A stretch of DNA of 61,453 bases from an uncultured Caulobacteraceae bacterium (GCA_903923135.1 CAIXWN010000205.1:1-61453), one strand, 5' to 3'. Numbered from the stretch's first letter, positions 1 to 13,475 are shown. Notes: generated by a model not told the origin, from the sequence alone. A program made the numbers and translations.

Positions 1-1040
1 ACCGACTGGGTTCCCGAACCGCCGGTGACGGTGACGCCGCCGGGGCCGGACGAGATGGTGGCCGTGCCCTTCTCGACGATGGTGTCGTTGCCGGAGCCGA
101 AGCTGATGGTGTCGTTGCCGTTGACCAGCACCGTGTAGACCTGGCTATCGGTAATGTTGATCGTCGCCGGGCCGGTGACGGTGTCGGCGCCGCCGTCCGA
201 GAGGTTGATGGTGGTCTTGAAGGCCCCGATGACGTGCGTGCCGCCGTCGAGGTTGAGGGTGTTGTTGGCCTTGGTGACGTTGAAGGCTTCATCGCCGGTG
301 GCGGTGATGGTGTTGGAGCCGCTGTTGACGTTCACCGTGTCGCCGGCGTGGCCGTCGAGGGTGACCGCGTTGCCGGCGCCGCCGGGGCCGAAGTTGATCG
401 TCGCCCCGCCGGACGAGCCGGTGGAGATGGTGTCGTTGGTGCCGTGGCCGCGGACGTTGACCGTGCTGGCGCCGGTGACGTCGACGACGTTGGAGCCGTC
501 ATCCGAGATCGTCACGTTCAGGGCGGTGAGTCCGACGACGGTGTTGGCGGCGCCGTTGACGTTGACGTAGTCAGAGCCCTGGCCGGTGATGAACACCGAT
601 CCGCCCCACATCCGGATCGTGTCCGAGCCCGTGCCGGTGAAGATGTTCTCGTTGCCGCCGGCCCCGCCGGAATTGTTCAGCTGGATGTTGTTGTTGCCGT
701 CGCCGGCGATGATCGTGCCCGATCCGCCAAGGGCGTTGATCATGTCGTTGCCGGCGTTGCCCACCAGGATGTCGGCGGCGCCGCCGTTGCCGATCAGGGT
801 GGCGTCGTTGGTCCCGTAGAAGACCAGGGAGTCGCCGCCGGCCGGAAGGGTTGCGCGGGCGCCCTCGGCCGGGTTGACGTTATAGAGGTTGTAGTCGCCG
901 GGGATCGTCGGCGTCTTCATCGAGGTGAAGACGTCGAACGTCTTGCCCACCGAGGCCGCGGCCAGCGCCTGCCGGGCGAGCAGCTCTTCGGTCGGGTTCA
1001 GGGCGAACTGGATGCCGCCCGGGATCGTCGCGATAGCCAT
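1..1040 (-). CDS. RTX-like secreted protein, N-terminal 346 residues (runs off left edge)
   Basis: The minus strand is open from an ATG at 1038-1040 to the window edge, so the C-terminus is missing. An AGGAG ribosome site lies about 11 nt upstream of the ATG. There is no classical signal peptide; the protein starts MAIATIPGGIQFALNPTEE. From about residue 70 it becomes a string of short Gly/Asp/Asn-rich repeats such as GNGGAADILVGNAGND and GSGNDTIV, resembling hemolysin-type calcium-binding (RTX) repeats and the parallel beta-roll they form. Such proteins usually leave the cell through type I secretion using an uncleaved C-terminal signal, which is outside this window. The divergent neighbour is a TolC-family channel, which fits that route. 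All plus-strand frames across this stretch are antisense shadows. The family assignment is good; the substrate or function is unknown. Confidence 0.82.
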   Translation of the reverse strand, partial: MAIATIPGGIQFALNPTEELLARQALAAASVGKTFDVFTSMKTPTIPGDYNLYNVNPAEGARATLPAGGDSLVFYGTNDATLIGNGGAADILVGNAGNDMINALGGSGTIIAGDGNNNIQLNNSGGAGGNENIFTGTGSDTIRMWGGSVFITGQGSDYVNVNGAANTVVGLTALNVTISDDGSNVVDVTGASTVNVRGHGTNDTISTGSSGGATINFGPGGAGNAVTLDGHAGDTVNVNSGSNTITATGDEAFNVTKANNTLNLDGGTHVIGAFKTTINLSDGGADTVTGPATINITDSQVYTVLVNGNDTISFGSGNDTIVEKGTATISSGPGGVTVTGGSGTQS

Positions 1041-1402
1041 GTGAACTCAACTCCTAAGAGGGGAACGACAGGGACCCTCGCCCAAGGCCCTGACTTCGAT
1101 GTAACAGAAGTTTACAATTTTATCTAGTCGATTCCCCCCGGAATTTTCCCCTCGCTGGTCGGCGCCTCTTTTGAGTGCGTGTGCACGATGCCGGTGACTA
1201 ACCCGAAGGCGTTACCGATTGGTGACGAATTGCCTGCGTATCGCATGAAGCGACGGACCCCCGTCCACGTCGCCACGGAACGTTCGCATAAGCGAGAGAT
1301 CGATCATGGTCAAGGTTGTCGGTGACCGCGACTTGAGTTATCGAATCACTTTCCCGGCATGGCCGCCGAGCCCCGTTGCTGGACTGTGTTTCGGAATAAA
1401 CG
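1041..1402. other. Divergent intergenic region between RTX-like gene and TolC-family gene
   Basis: No gene is supported in these 362 bases. The stretch 1095-1135 is clearly more AT-rich than its surroundings and is the likely promoter zone. An imperfect dyad, GTTACC-GATT-GGTGAC at about 1210-1225, could be an operator but is weak. The ribosome site of the RTX-like gene (AGGAG on the minus strand) is near 1050. Confidence 0.5.
1090..1118 (+). promoter_or_regulatory. Candidate sigma-70-type promoter toward the TolC-family gene
   Basis: CTGACT (1090-1095) and TACAAT (1113-1118) are separated by 17 bases, matching 4/6 and 5/6 of the -35 and -10 consensus. It lies in the only AT-rich patch of the intergenic region. 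The leader to the TolC-family start would be about 280 nt, which is long, so this could also serve another transcript. Confidence 0.25.
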
Positions 1403-2941
1403 GTGTCGCGCGAAATGAAAAAAATCTTTCCACCGACGACGATAATACTTCGCAGTCGCAAAGCAGAGCTCCCGCCGGGCGGACCCGCCGCCCTCCGGCG
1501 TTCGCGCCTCCTCGCCGTGGCGGCCGGCGCGCTGGCGCTCGGCGCCGGCGGCGTCCGGGCCGAGACCCTCGCCGACGCCATCGCCCTGGCCTACCAGTCC
1601 AATCCCGGCCTGCAGGCCCAGCGCGCCGCCCTGCGCGCCACCGACGAGACCTATGTCCAGGCCCGGGCCGGCTATGAGCCCACCGCCAGCGTGCAGGCCT
1701 CGGTGACCACCGGCGACAACACCCTGTTCTCCAGCACCGCCGGGACGCCGATTCAGGGCCCCGGCGCCGTGCAGAGCTCCAGCGCCACCCTCACCCTGGC
1801 CCAGCCGCTGTACACCGGCGGGCGCGTGGCCAGCGCCGTGGACGCCGCCGACGCCACCGTGCGGGCCGGCCGCGAGGCCCTGCGGGCCACCGAACAGTCG
1901 GTGCTGCAGAACGTGATCAACGCCTATGTGGCCGTGCGGCGGGACCAGGCCGCGGTGGCCATCGCCCAGGAGAACGTCGCCCTGCTGGTGGGCCAGCTGA
2001 ACGAGATCAACGCCCGCCACAAGGTGGGCGAGATCACCCGCACCGACGTCGCCCAGACCCAGCAGCGCGTGTCGGCCGGGCGCGCCCAGCTGGCCACCGC
2101 CCAGGCCAACCTGTCGGTGAGCCGGGCCACCTATGCCCAGGTGGTCGGACAGTCGCCGGGCGAACTGGCCCCCGAGCCGCCGCTGAACAGGCTGCTGCCG
2201 GTCAGCTTCGAGGCCGCCGTAGACGCCGCCGTCGCCCGCAATCCGCAGCTGCGCCAGGCCGACTACGCCGAGCGGGCCAGCGCCGCCCGCATCGCCGAGG
2301 CCAGGGCCCAGACCCGCCCGACCCTGGCCCTGCAGGGCTCGCTCTCCTACGCCGGCAACAACGTCGGCCTGAGCACGCCCTTCGCCCGCTATGGCCACGA
2401 CGTGTCGGCCTCGCTGGTGGCGACCCTGCCGCTGAGCACCGGCGGCGTGACCTCCTCGCAGATCCGCCAGGCCGCCGAGACGAACGCCGTCGACCGGCTG
2501 GGCATCGAGAACGCCCGCCGCCAGGCGGTCTTTTCGGTCTCCCAGGCGTGGAGCGAGCTGGTCGGGGCGCGGGAGAGCCTGCTGGCCGACCAGGAACAGG
2601 TCGACGCCGCCAAGGACGCCTTCGAGGGCAGCCGCACCGAGGGCAAGCTGGGGCTGCGCACCAGCCTGGACGTGCTGATCTCCGAGCAGGACCTCAACAC
2701 AGCCCAGCTGGCGCTCATCGGCGCCCGCCATGACGAATATGTCGCCGCCAGCGGCCTGCTGGCCGCCATGGGCGAGCTGACCGCCGAGGCCCTGTCGCCC
2801 GGCGTGACGGTCTACAACCCGGTCAAGAACTTCGACCGGGTGCGCCACATGCCCCTGCAGGCGCCGTGGGAGCCGGTCGTCGCGGCCATGGACGGCGTGG
2901 CGGCCCCCTCGACCCCCCCGCCGCCGGCGAAGCCGAAGTAG
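1403..2941 (+). CDS. TolC-family outer membrane efflux/secretion channel protein
   Basis: The product of 512 residues is of normal length for a TolC-family protein. After a basic N-terminus there is a hydrophobic segment (about residues 36-52, LLAVAAGALALGAGG) ending at VRA-ETLADAIALAYQSNP, a typical signal cleavage followed by the first conserved helix of the outer membrane efflux domain. Two repeats of long alpha-helical hairpin sequence follow (motifs LTLAQPLYTGGR and VSATLPLSTGG mark the beta-strand inserts). TolC proteins form the trimeric outer-membrane tunnel for type I secretion and efflux. The start is GTG 1403 with GGA about 7 nt upstream; ATG 1415 in the same frame is possible. The divergent RTX-like gene suggests a type I secretion role. 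No ABC ATPase or HlyD-type adaptor lies in the window. The C-terminus is proline-rich. Confidence 0.9.
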   Translation: MSREMKKIFPPTTIILRSRKAELPPGGPAALRRSRLLAVAAGALALGAGGVRAETLADAIALAYQSNPGLQAQRAALRATDETYVQARAGYEPTASVQASVTTGDNTLFSSTAGTPIQGPGAVQSSSATLTLAQPLYTGGRVASAVDAADATVRAGREALRATEQSVLQNVINAYVAVRRDQAAVAIAQENVALLVGQLNEINARHKVGEITRTDVAQTQQRVSAGRAQLATAQANLSVSRATYAQVVGQSPGELAPEPPLNRLLPVSFEAAVDAAVARNPQLRQADYAERASAARIAEARAQTRPTLALQGSLSYAGNNVGLSTPFARYGHDVSASLVATLPLSTGGVTSSQIRQAAETNAVDRLGIENARRQAVFSVSQAWSELVGARESLLADQEQVDAAKDAFEGSRTEGKLGLRTSLDVLISEQDLNTAQLALIGARHDEYVAASGLLAAMGELTAEALSPGVTVYNPVKNFDRVRHMPLQAPWEPVVAAMDGVAAPSTPPPPAKPK

Positions 2942-2952
2942 GCCGCAGCCGA

Positions 2953-2976
2953 TCTATTCGACGATCGACGAATAGA
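2953..2976. other. Perfect 8-bp inverted repeat at the convergent gene ends
   Basis: TCTATTCG (2953-2960) and CGAATAGA (2969-2976) form a perfect dyad with an 8-base spacer. It covers the last codons of the minus-strand serine hydrolase, in the 12-bp gap region between two convergent genes. It could act as a bidirectional hairpin terminator but has no T-tract. Confidence 0.3.
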
Positions 2977-4192
2977 CGATGCTCTTCAGCTGTCCGCGGA
3001 AGTTGAAGGCGCCGGACGGCATCAGCTGGGTCATGAACACGGCGGTCAGGTCCTCCACCGGGTCGACCCAGAAGATCGTCGAGGCCGCGCCGCCCCAGTA
3101 GTAGTCACCCTCGCCCAGACCGCCGTTGCGTACGCCGTCGATGGTGGTGGCGAAGCCGAGCCCGAAGCCGACCCCCTCGTTGGCGGTCTCCGAGAAGCCG
3201 CCGATGGCCATCTGCGTCAGGTCCTGGCCGTCCTTGAGGTGGTTGCGATGCATCATGGCGATGGTGCGCGGGCCCAGGATGCGGGCGCCGTCCAGCTCGC
3301 CGCCCCGCCGCAGCATCTCGCAGAAGCGCAGATAGTCCTCGGTGGTCGAGGTCAGGCCCCCGCCGCCGGAGTGGAAGGTGGGCAGCTTCAGGAAGTCGCT
3401 GGTCGCCGGCGCGTCTATCAGCTGCAGCGACTTGTCGGGCGCCCGGCGGTAGTTGGCGCACAGGCGGTCGGCCTTGCCGGCCTCCACGGCGAAGGCGGTG
3501 TCCTTCATGCCCAGGGGATCGAAGATCGTCTCCTTCAGGAAGTGGTCGAACCTCTGGCCGCTGATCTTCTCCACCAGGGCGCCGCAGATGTCGGTCGACA
3601 GCGAATACATCCACCGCTCGCCGGGCTGGTAGCGCAGGGGCACGCGGGAGAGCTTGTCCATGAACTTCATCAGGGTCTCGCCGGCCCCGCGGCGCACGCC
3701 GACCTCGGCATAGACCTTGTCCACCGGATGGCCGTCGTCGGGCGCGCCCAGCGCCGCCAGGGCCGAGCCGTAGGTGATGCCGCCGGTGTGGCAGAGCATG
3801 TCGCGCATGGAGGGCGGCCGCGCCGGCGGCTCGGTGACCATGGTGGCCCCCTCTCCCGACACCCACACCCGCTGCGCCTTCCACGACGGGAAGAAACGGC
3901 TGACCGGGTCGTTCAGCTGGAAGTAGCCGCGCTCGTAGAGGCTCATCAGGGCCACCGAGGTGATCGGCTTGGTCATCGAATAGATGCGGAAGATGGCGTC
4001 ATCGCGCATGGCCCGGCCGGCCTCGCGGTCCATCTGGCCGAGCGAGCGGAAATAGGCCAGGTGGCCGTGGCGGGCGACGGCGACCTGGCAGCCGGCGATC
4101 TTGCCCGCGGCGACATAGTTGCGTTCGAGGTGCTCGGTGATGCGTTCCAGACGGGCGGTCGAGAGCCCGGTCTTCCTGGGGGCCAGTTCCAT
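2954..4192 (-). CDS. Class C beta-lactamase-type serine hydrolase (esterase/EstB-like)
   Basis: This 412-residue protein belongs to the beta-lactamase/penicillin-binding-protein-like serine hydrolases. The nucleophile motif SxxK is seen as SMTK at residues 72-75 and the tyrosine motif as YSLS at 196-199. A downstream HSGGGGLTSTTEDYLRF segment and a WGG near the C-terminus (YYWGGAAST) correspond to the third family motif. No signal peptide is visible at the N-terminus, so it is probably cytoplasmic. In this family the absence of a classical KTG box and a cytoplasmic location favour esterase or transesterase activity rather than true beta-lactam resistance, but the substrate cannot be told from sequence. 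It is convergent with the TolC-family gene and lies 65 bp downstream of a small lipoprotein gene in the same direction, so the two may be co-transcribed. Confidence 0.88.
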   Translation of the reverse strand: MELAPRKTGLSTARLERITEHLERNYVAAGKIAGCQVAVARHGHLAYFRSLGQMDREAGRAMRDDAIFRIYSMTKPITSVALMSLYERGYFQLNDPVSRFFPSWKAQRVWVSGEGATMVTEPPARPPSMRDMLCHTGGITYGSALAALGAPDDGHPVDKVYAEVGVRRGAGETLMKFMDKLSRVPLRYQPGERWMYSLSTDICGALVEKISGQRFDHFLKETIFDPLGMKDTAFAVEAGKADRLCANYRRAPDKSLQLIDAPATSDFLKLPTFHSGGGGLTSTTEDYLRFCEMLRRGGELDGARILGPRTIAMMHRNHLKDGQDLTQMAIGGFSETANEGVGFGLGFATTIDGVRNGGLGEGDYYWGGAASTIFWVDPVEDLTAVFMTQLMPSGAFNFRGQLKSIVYSSIVE

Positions 4193-4257
4193 GTCGGTTC
4201 CTTCCGGTGGCGTTCTTGTTCAGTGTCGTGTCCGGCTGCTGTTGTCCGGTCCTGTCC

Positions 4258-4767
4258 TCAGGGCGGCGGCTGAGGGGGCGGCGTTGTTCCCTCGGGGGTG
4301 TTGATGTCCCAGACCGCCTTCCAGACGCCGTCGGTTCCGGGCTTGTAGACCGTCACATAGCTGCCGGTCTCGGTGACCGCCGCGCCGGTCTTCGGATCGG
4401 TCGAGGTCTGTCGGTAGTGGCCATGGGCGGCTGCGAGGTCGCCGGAGGCGGCCACGTCGACGCGGTCGCTGGCGAAGGTGAGGGCGAAGCCGGTCTGGCC
4501 GACCGCCTGGTCGAGCACGGCGCGGGTGGCCGCGGTCCCGGCCGCGGCCGGCGCGCCCGGCGCCATGACGACGGCGTCGGGCGCATAGTGCGCGGCCAGT
4601 CGGCCGGCGTCGCCGGATCGCCAGTCGGCGTTCCAGTGCACCTCGTCGGTCTTGATCGCGTCAACGATGCGGGCGGTGTCGACAGGCGCGTGCAGCGGCG
4701 AGCCGGCGCCGCACCCGGCGAGCAGTGTCGCCCCCAGTCCGAGAATGACGAATGCGCGGTCGGACAT
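4258..4767 (-). CDS. Small lipoprotein with DUF4440/SnoaL-like domain
   Basis: The protein has about 169 residues. From ATG 4767 (GGAAG 7 nt upstream) it begins MSDRAFVILGLGATLLAGC, a lipoprotein signal with the lipobox LAGC. The mature part has the pattern of the NTF2-like DUF4440 family: DEVHWNADWRSGDAGRLAAHY, then DAVVMAPG, a histidine-containing HGHYRQTSTDP strand and a terminal WKAVWDINTPEG strand. Members of this fold are often small-ligand-binding or isomerase-like proteins of unknown role. A GTG at 4797 in the same frame would only add ten residues without a ribosome site. The C-terminus is a short proline tail. Function is unknown; membrane attachment is inferred from the lipobox. 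Confidence 0.8.
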   Translation of the reverse strand: MSDRAFVILGLGATLLAGCGAGSPLHAPVDTARIVDAIKTDEVHWNADWRSGDAGRLAAHYAPDAVVMAPGAPAAAGTAATRAVLDQAVGQTGFALTFASDRVDVAASGDLAAAHGHYRQTSTDPKTGAAVTETGSYVTVYKPGTDGVWKAVWDINTPEGTTPPPQPPP

Positions 4768-5131
4768 GGGCGGGCTTCCAGGCTGCGGCGGCTTCACCCG
4801 GCAACATCACTGCCGGGGGGTGGCAGCGTCAAGGCTTGCCGCGCCGCCGGCGGGCGCGCGCCCTTCGGCCGGCCGGGTTTTGACCGCCTTGCGGGCGCCG
4901 GCGACCTTTTCGCCCCGCCCGGGACCGTGGCAGTCGACAGTCCGGCCGCAGTCAATTAGATGCCGCCGGCGGCCGGCTGTTGCATGATGTCCGGTCACCG
5001 GAGTATCGGGCGGTTCCGCGGGGGCGTTCGAACGCTCTAGAGTGTTGATTTGTCGTGCTTTCCGGTGGTTCGGCGGTCGCCGCCCCGCCGGGGAGCGCTC
5101 TCGACTGAGAAGAGGAAGGCCTTTGTCCGAT
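4768..5131. other. Divergent intergenic region upstream of gltB
   Basis: No gene is supported in these 364 bases. The region must carry the promoters of gltBD and of the divergent lipoprotein gene. Its most structured part is a pair of overlapping palindromes at 5024-5046, annotated separately. I saw no convincing sigma-54 (-24/-12) element with correct spacing. Confidence 0.5.
5024..5046. promoter_or_regulatory. Overlapping palindromes upstream of gltB (candidate operator)
   Basis: GCGTTCGAACGC (5024-5035) is a perfect 12-bp palindrome. It overlaps AACGCTCTAGAGTGTT (5031-5046), a 16-bp palindrome with a single G/T mismatch pair. Together they lie about 85 bp upstream of the gltB start. Position and symmetry suggest a binding site for a dimeric regulator; its identity cannot be read from the sequence. 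Confidence 0.35.
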
Positions 5132-9766
<4,635 letters not shown>

Positions 9767-9771
9767 ACCAA

Positions 9772-11223
9772 ATGGGAAAGCCCACCGGTTTTCTGGAGAT
9801 CGAACGCCGCGACCGCGGCTATGAGCCGCCCACCGCGCGGCTGACCACCTGGCGTGAGTTCGTCCGGCCGTTGCCCGCCGCCGAACTGCAGCAGCAGGCC
9901 TCCCGCTGCATGAACTGCGGGATTCCCTACTGTCACAACGGCTGTCCGGTGAACAATCTGATTCCGGACTGGAACGACCTGGTCTATCGCGAGCAGTGGA
10001 AGGCGGCGCTCGGCGCGCTGCACTCCACCAACAACTTTCCGGAGTTCACCGGACGGATCTGCCCGGCCCCCTGCGAGGCGGCCTGCACCCTGAACATCGA
10101 TGACAATCCGGTGACGATAAAGACCATCGAGTGCCAGATCGTCGACCGTGGCTGGGAAGAAGGCTGGATCACGCCCGAACCGCCGGCCCGGCGGACCGGC
10201 AAGACCGTGGCCGTCGTCGGCTCGGGCCCCGCCGGCCTGGCCTGCGCCCAGCAACTCGCCCGCGCCGGCCACACCGTGACGGTGTTCGAGAAGAGCGACC
10301 GGATCGGCGGCCTGCTGCGCTACGGCATTCCCGATTTCAAGATGGAGAAGGCGCTGATCGACCGCCGCGTCGCCCAGATGCAGGCCGAGGGCGTGCTCTT
10401 CCGCCCGGGCGTCCATATCGGCCGGACGGTGTCTGTGGATGATCTGCGCGCGACCCATGACGTGCTGGTGCTGGCCGGTGGGGCCGAGTGGCCTCGCGAC
10501 CTCGAACTGCCGCCGCACAATCTGTCGGGCATCCACTTCGCCATGGAATTCCTCACCCAGCAGAACAAGCGGGTGGCGGGTGATGCCGAGGCTGTGGCCG
10601 CGCCCCTGGGCTCGCTCAGCGCCGCCGGAAAACATGTCGTGGTGATCGGCGGCGGGGACACCGGTTCCGACTGTATCGGCACCTCCAACCGCCAGGGAGC
10701 CGCCTCGGTGACCCAGCTGGAGATCATGCCCGAGCCGCCGGTCCGGGAGAACAAGGCGCTGACCTGGCCCAACTGGCCGTTGAAACTGCGCACGTCGTCC
10801 TCGCAGGAAGAGGGCTGCGAGCGCGATTTCGCCGTCGCCACCAAACGGGCCCTGGGCTCGGGCGGAAGGCTGGAGGGTCTGGAGTGCGTTCGCCTCGAGT
10901 GGAGCGCCGGCGCCGACGGGCGGATGCGGATGAGCGAGATCCCCGGCAGCGAATTCACCCTCAAGGCCGACCTGGTCCTGCTGGCCATGGGCTTCCTCGG
11001 GCCGCACCACGACGGGCTTCTGGAGCAGGCCGGGGTGGCTATCGACGGGCGCGGCGCCGTGGCGGCCAGTGTCGTCGACTACCGGACCTCGGTGGACAGC
11101 CTGTTCTCTTGCGGCGACATGCGCCGGGGTCAATCCCTGGTGGTCTGGGCCATTCGCGAGGGTCGCCAGTGCGCCCGGGCCGTGGATGAATACCTCATGG
11201 GCGCGAGCGTCCTGCCGCGCTAG
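9772..11223 (+). CDS. gltD: Glutamate synthase small subunit (NADPH-dependent)
   Basis: At 483 residues this is a standard GltD. It takes electrons from NADPH through FAD and 4Fe-4S clusters to the GltB flavin. The N-terminal cluster-binding segment has cysteines 46, 49, 54 and 58 ([13 protein letters not shown]), followed by CPAPCEAAC. The FAD-binding glycine motif is [20 protein letters not shown], and the NADPH-binding motif is [17 protein letters not shown] conserved C-terminal [14 protein letters not shown] segment completes the flavin site. It follows gltB by 5 bp and must be co-translated with it, giving the usual alpha/beta protomer. Confidence 0.97.
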   Translation: MGKPTGFLEIERRDRGYEPPTARLTTWREFVRPLPAAELQQQASRCMNCGIPYCHNGCPVNNLIPDWNDLVYREQWKAALGALHSTNNFPEFTGRICPAPCEAACTLNIDDNPVTIKTIECQIVDRGWEEGWITPEPPARRTGKTVAVVGSGPAGLACAQQLARAGHTVTVFEKSDRIGGLLRYGIPDFKMEKALIDRRVAQMQAEGVLFRPGVHIGRTVSVDDLRATHDVLVLAGGAEWPRDLELPPHNLSGIHFAMEFLTQQNKRVAGDAEAVAAPLGSLSAAGKHVVVIGGGDTGSDCIGTSNRQGAASVTQLEIMPEPPVRENKALTWPNWPLKLRTSSSQEEGCERDFAVATKRALGSGGRLEGLECVRLEWSAGADGRMRMSEIPGSEFTLKADLVLLAMGFLGPHHDGLLEQAGVAIDGRGAVAASVVDYRTSVDSLFSCGDMRRGQSLVVWAIREGRQCARAVDEYLMGASVLPR

Positions 11224-11314
11224 GAGGCCGCGGGCCCCGTCCTGAGGATTGCCGGAAGCGGCGATATCGATCAGACTGACCGATCAACGCCTTGGGCATT
11301 TGAGGGACGCCAGA

Positions 11315-12100
11315 ATGACCCACTTTTCCACCGCGCCGCGGTTGCAGGCGCGTCGCCTCCTCGCGCGGCCACTCGGAGCCTGGGCCATGGCGACCGCCCT
11401 CGGGCTGGCCGCCGGTGGGGCCAGCGGCGCCGGCTATGTGGACGCGGGGCTGGGCGATGTGAAGCCCGCCGACAAGGTGGTGATTTCTACGCCCCGCCCG
11501 GTCCAGGTCCTGTTCCAGTTCCAGACAAAGGGGGCCCCCAATGGCCGGGGAACCAAGCTGCTCAAACCCAAGGTCCTCGAAGCGGTCAAGGACAGCGGGC
11601 TCTTTTCTGAGGTCAGCGAGGCGCCGGCCGCCGACGGCGCCGTTCTCAACGTGGTCATCGACGACGTGATCGCGCCGAAGGAAATGCAGGCCGCGGAGGC
11701 GCAGGGCGCGGTCACCGGCGCCACCCTCTTCATCGCCGGGACCAACATCCGCGAGCACTACGAGGCTCAACTGGACTACATCGCCGGGCCCGATGCGCCG
11801 AAGATCACCCGCACGGCGAAACACGCCGTGGTGTTCCAGATGGGTCTGATCAACAGCACTCCGACCAATGCCGTGAAGGTCGACGGCGGAATCAACGGGG
11901 CCGTATTCGCCATGACCCGCCAGATCGTCTCCAATCCCCTGAACGAACTGGCCAAGGACCCCGCCTTCCTGCCCGTCGCCGCTGTGGCGGCTCCGACCCC
12001 CACGCCGGCCCCCGCTCCGGCTCCGGCTCCGACCCCGGCCGCACCGACGGCTCCGTCGCCGACAGCGGCGCCGGGCGAACCCGGAGGTGCGCTCCGGTGA
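11315..12100 (+). CDS. Exported protein of unknown function with Ala/Pro-rich tail
   Basis: ATG 11315 has GAGGGA 7 nt upstream. The 261-residue product has a long N-terminal export signal: arginine-rich start, hydrophobic stretch AMATALGLAAGGASG, then GAGYVDAG. The body looks like a mixed alpha/beta periplasmic domain; readable segments are KVVISTPRPVQVLFQFQTKG and VFQMGLINSTPTNAV. The last 40 residues are alternating Ala-Pro and Pro-Thr (APAPAPTPAAP), a typical cell-wall-spanning linker. I do not recognise the family. Its stop overlaps the GTG of the next gene (a lipoprotein) by 4 nt, so the two very likely act together in the envelope. Confidence 0.75.
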   Translation: MTHFSTAPRLQARRLLARPLGAWAMATALGLAAGGASGAGYVDAGLGDVKPADKVVISTPRPVQVLFQFQTKGAPNGRGTKLLKPKVLEAVKDSGLFSEVSEAPAADGAVLNVVIDDVIAPKEMQAAEAQGAVTGATLFIAGTNIREHYEAQLDYIAGPDAPKITRTAKHAVVFQMGLINSTPTNAVKVDGGINGAVFAMTRQIVSNPLNELAKDPAFLPVAAVAAPTPTPAPAPAPAPTPAAPTAPSPTAAPGEPGGALR

Positions 12101-12666
12101 AGCCCGCGGCGCTCGGCCTGCTCGTCCTGCTGGGGGCTGCGGTCAGCGGCTGCGCCCTGGCCCCCCTGCCGCCGCCCGAAGCCACGCTTGACAACATCCA
12201 GGCCATCCGCGCCGCGAGCCTGCCACCCCTGGCCGTGGGAAGCTTCACCCCTGCGCCCGGCGACCCGACACTAATGGATCACACCCTGGTCATTCGCGCC
12301 GGTGCGCAGCCGGCGCCGGGCGGATCCTATGCCCGCTACCTGGGCGACACCCTGACGGCGGAGCTCAAGGGCGCCGGCCGCTTCGACCCAGGGGCTGACC
12401 GGATCGTCACTGGCGTGGTGACGCACACGCACCTCGACAGCAGCGTACCCAAAGCCCGGGCGGCCCTGGCGGCGAAGTTCACGCTGGTTCGCACCGGACG
12501 GGTGGTCTTCGAAAAGACGCTCGCCGCCGACGCGGTCTGGAACTCGGAAGTTATCGGGGCCGTGGCTATACCAGACGCCTTCAATCACTACATGGGCCTC
12601 TTCCCCCGGCTCGTCGGCGAACTGATGGCCGACCCCGATTTCAGGGCGGCCGTGCAGGCCCCGTGA
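12097..12666 (+). CDS. Putative lipoprotein of unknown function
   Basis: GTG 12097 overlaps the stop of the upstream exported-protein gene by 4 nt (GTGA), implying translational coupling. The 189-residue product starts MKPAALGLLVLLGAAVSGC, a lipoprotein signal with lipobox VSGC. The mature domain contains LAVGSFTPAPGDPTL and YARYLGDTLTAELKGAGR, a pattern seen in outer-membrane-associated lipoproteins of the transport-auxiliary or LptE/YajG-like kind, in which a short helix lies between strands. That comparison is only by eye. It is likely an envelope partner of the preceding protein. Confidence 0.72.
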   Translation: MKPAALGLLVLLGAAVSGCALAPLPPPEATLDNIQAIRAASLPPLAVGSFTPAPGDPTLMDHTLVIRAGAQPAPGGSYARYLGDTLTAELKGAGRFDPGADRIVTGVVTHTHLDSSVPKARAALAAKFTLVRTGRVVFEKTLAADAVWNSEVIGAVAIPDAFNHYMGLFPRLVGELMADPDFRAAVQAP

Positions 12667-12734
12667 CATCGGCATGACTCCTAGGCCTGCCGCCCCCGGC
12701 TGCGCGGCCGCACCTGGTCGGGGTCTCATTCGTC

Positions 12735-13475
12735 ATGGTTGACCCGATTTCCGGCGGCGCCCTACATGGCGAGATCATCTCGGATTTCGAGTGGGCCGAC
12801 GCCGACCTGACGGAGGCGGTTTTCGTCGACTGCCTGATCGATGGCGCGCAGTTCGGCGGCGTCGTTCTGGCGGGCGCCCGCTTCCGGCGTTGTCGGATCG
12901 TTCGAAGCCGGTTCGCCCGCGCCGACCTGCGCGAGGCCGTGTTCGAGGATTGCGCCTTCACCGGGCCCGCCGACCACATCGGCGTGGCGGTGGCGTTCAG
13001 TCGGCTTGAAGCGGCCCGCTTCGTCCGCTGCGACCTCAGCTTCGCCACCTTCGAAGGCTCCGAGATGCACGCCCTGTGCCTCGAGGATTGCAATCTCCGT
13101 GGCGCGCGCCTCCGTCGCGTGGATTTCACACGAGGCCTGGGCCGGCGGCGATCAGAGGCGGCGGCGACATTCCGACGCTGCAACTTCCACCTCGCCGATC
13201 TGGCCGAGGTCCGCCTGCCCGGATGTGATCTCGCCGGCTCGCGGTTCCGCGACGCTGATCTCTCGGGGGTGGATCTGGAGGGCGCCGATCTGCGGGACAG
13301 CGACCTTTTCGGGGCGATCCTCACCGAGGCGAAACTGGCGGGGGCCGATCTGCGCGGCGCAGAGATCAGCGGTCTGGACCTTCTGGCCCTGAGCAGCCGG
13401 ACGGGGCTGAAGGTGACGCTCGACCAGCAGTATGCCCTGCTGACCGCTCTGGGGGTCGATGTTCATGTGGACTGA
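12735..13475 (+). CDS. Pentapeptide-repeat protein
   Basis: The 246-residue protein consists mostly of pentapeptide repeats of the type A(D/N)LXX: ADLTEAVFVDCLIDGAQF, GADLRDSDLFGAILTEAKL, GADLRGAEISGLDLL. Such repeats fold as a right-handed square beta-helix. No enzyme motif and no signal peptide is seen. A proline/glycine-poor interruption near residues 75-150 has an irregular repeat register. Roles in this family vary (gyrase protection, scaffolds, effectors) and cannot be chosen here. The gene stands between the lipoprotein gene and sdaA, 27 bp before the latter. Confidence 0.85.
   Translation: MVDPISGGALHGEIISDFEWADADLTEAVFVDCLIDGAQFGGVVLAGARFRRCRIVRSRFARADLREAVFEDCAFTGPADHIGVAVAFSRLEAARFVRCDLSFATFEGSEMHALCLEDCNLRGARLRRVDFTRGLGRRRSEAAATFRRCNFHLADLAEVRLPGCDLAGSRFRDADLSGVDLEGADLRDSDLFGAILTEAKLAGADLRGAEISGLDLLALSSRTGLKVTLDQQYALLTALGVDVHVD

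Noticed and set aside
154-1127. Long plus-strand reading frames across 154-1127
   Set aside because: They are antisense to a clear RTX-like repeat protein on the minus strand, with valine/proline/alanine-biased composition from base bias.
4815-4840. Possible sigma-54 promoter (TGGCAG ... TTGCC) upstream of gltB
   Set aside because: The two elements are about four bases too far apart for a -24/-12 promoter.
5042-5131. GTG start of gltB at 5042
   Set aside because: Adds 30 unrelated residues before the conserved amidotransferase start, and AGGAAGG near 5113-5119 points to TTG 5124 or ATG 5132.
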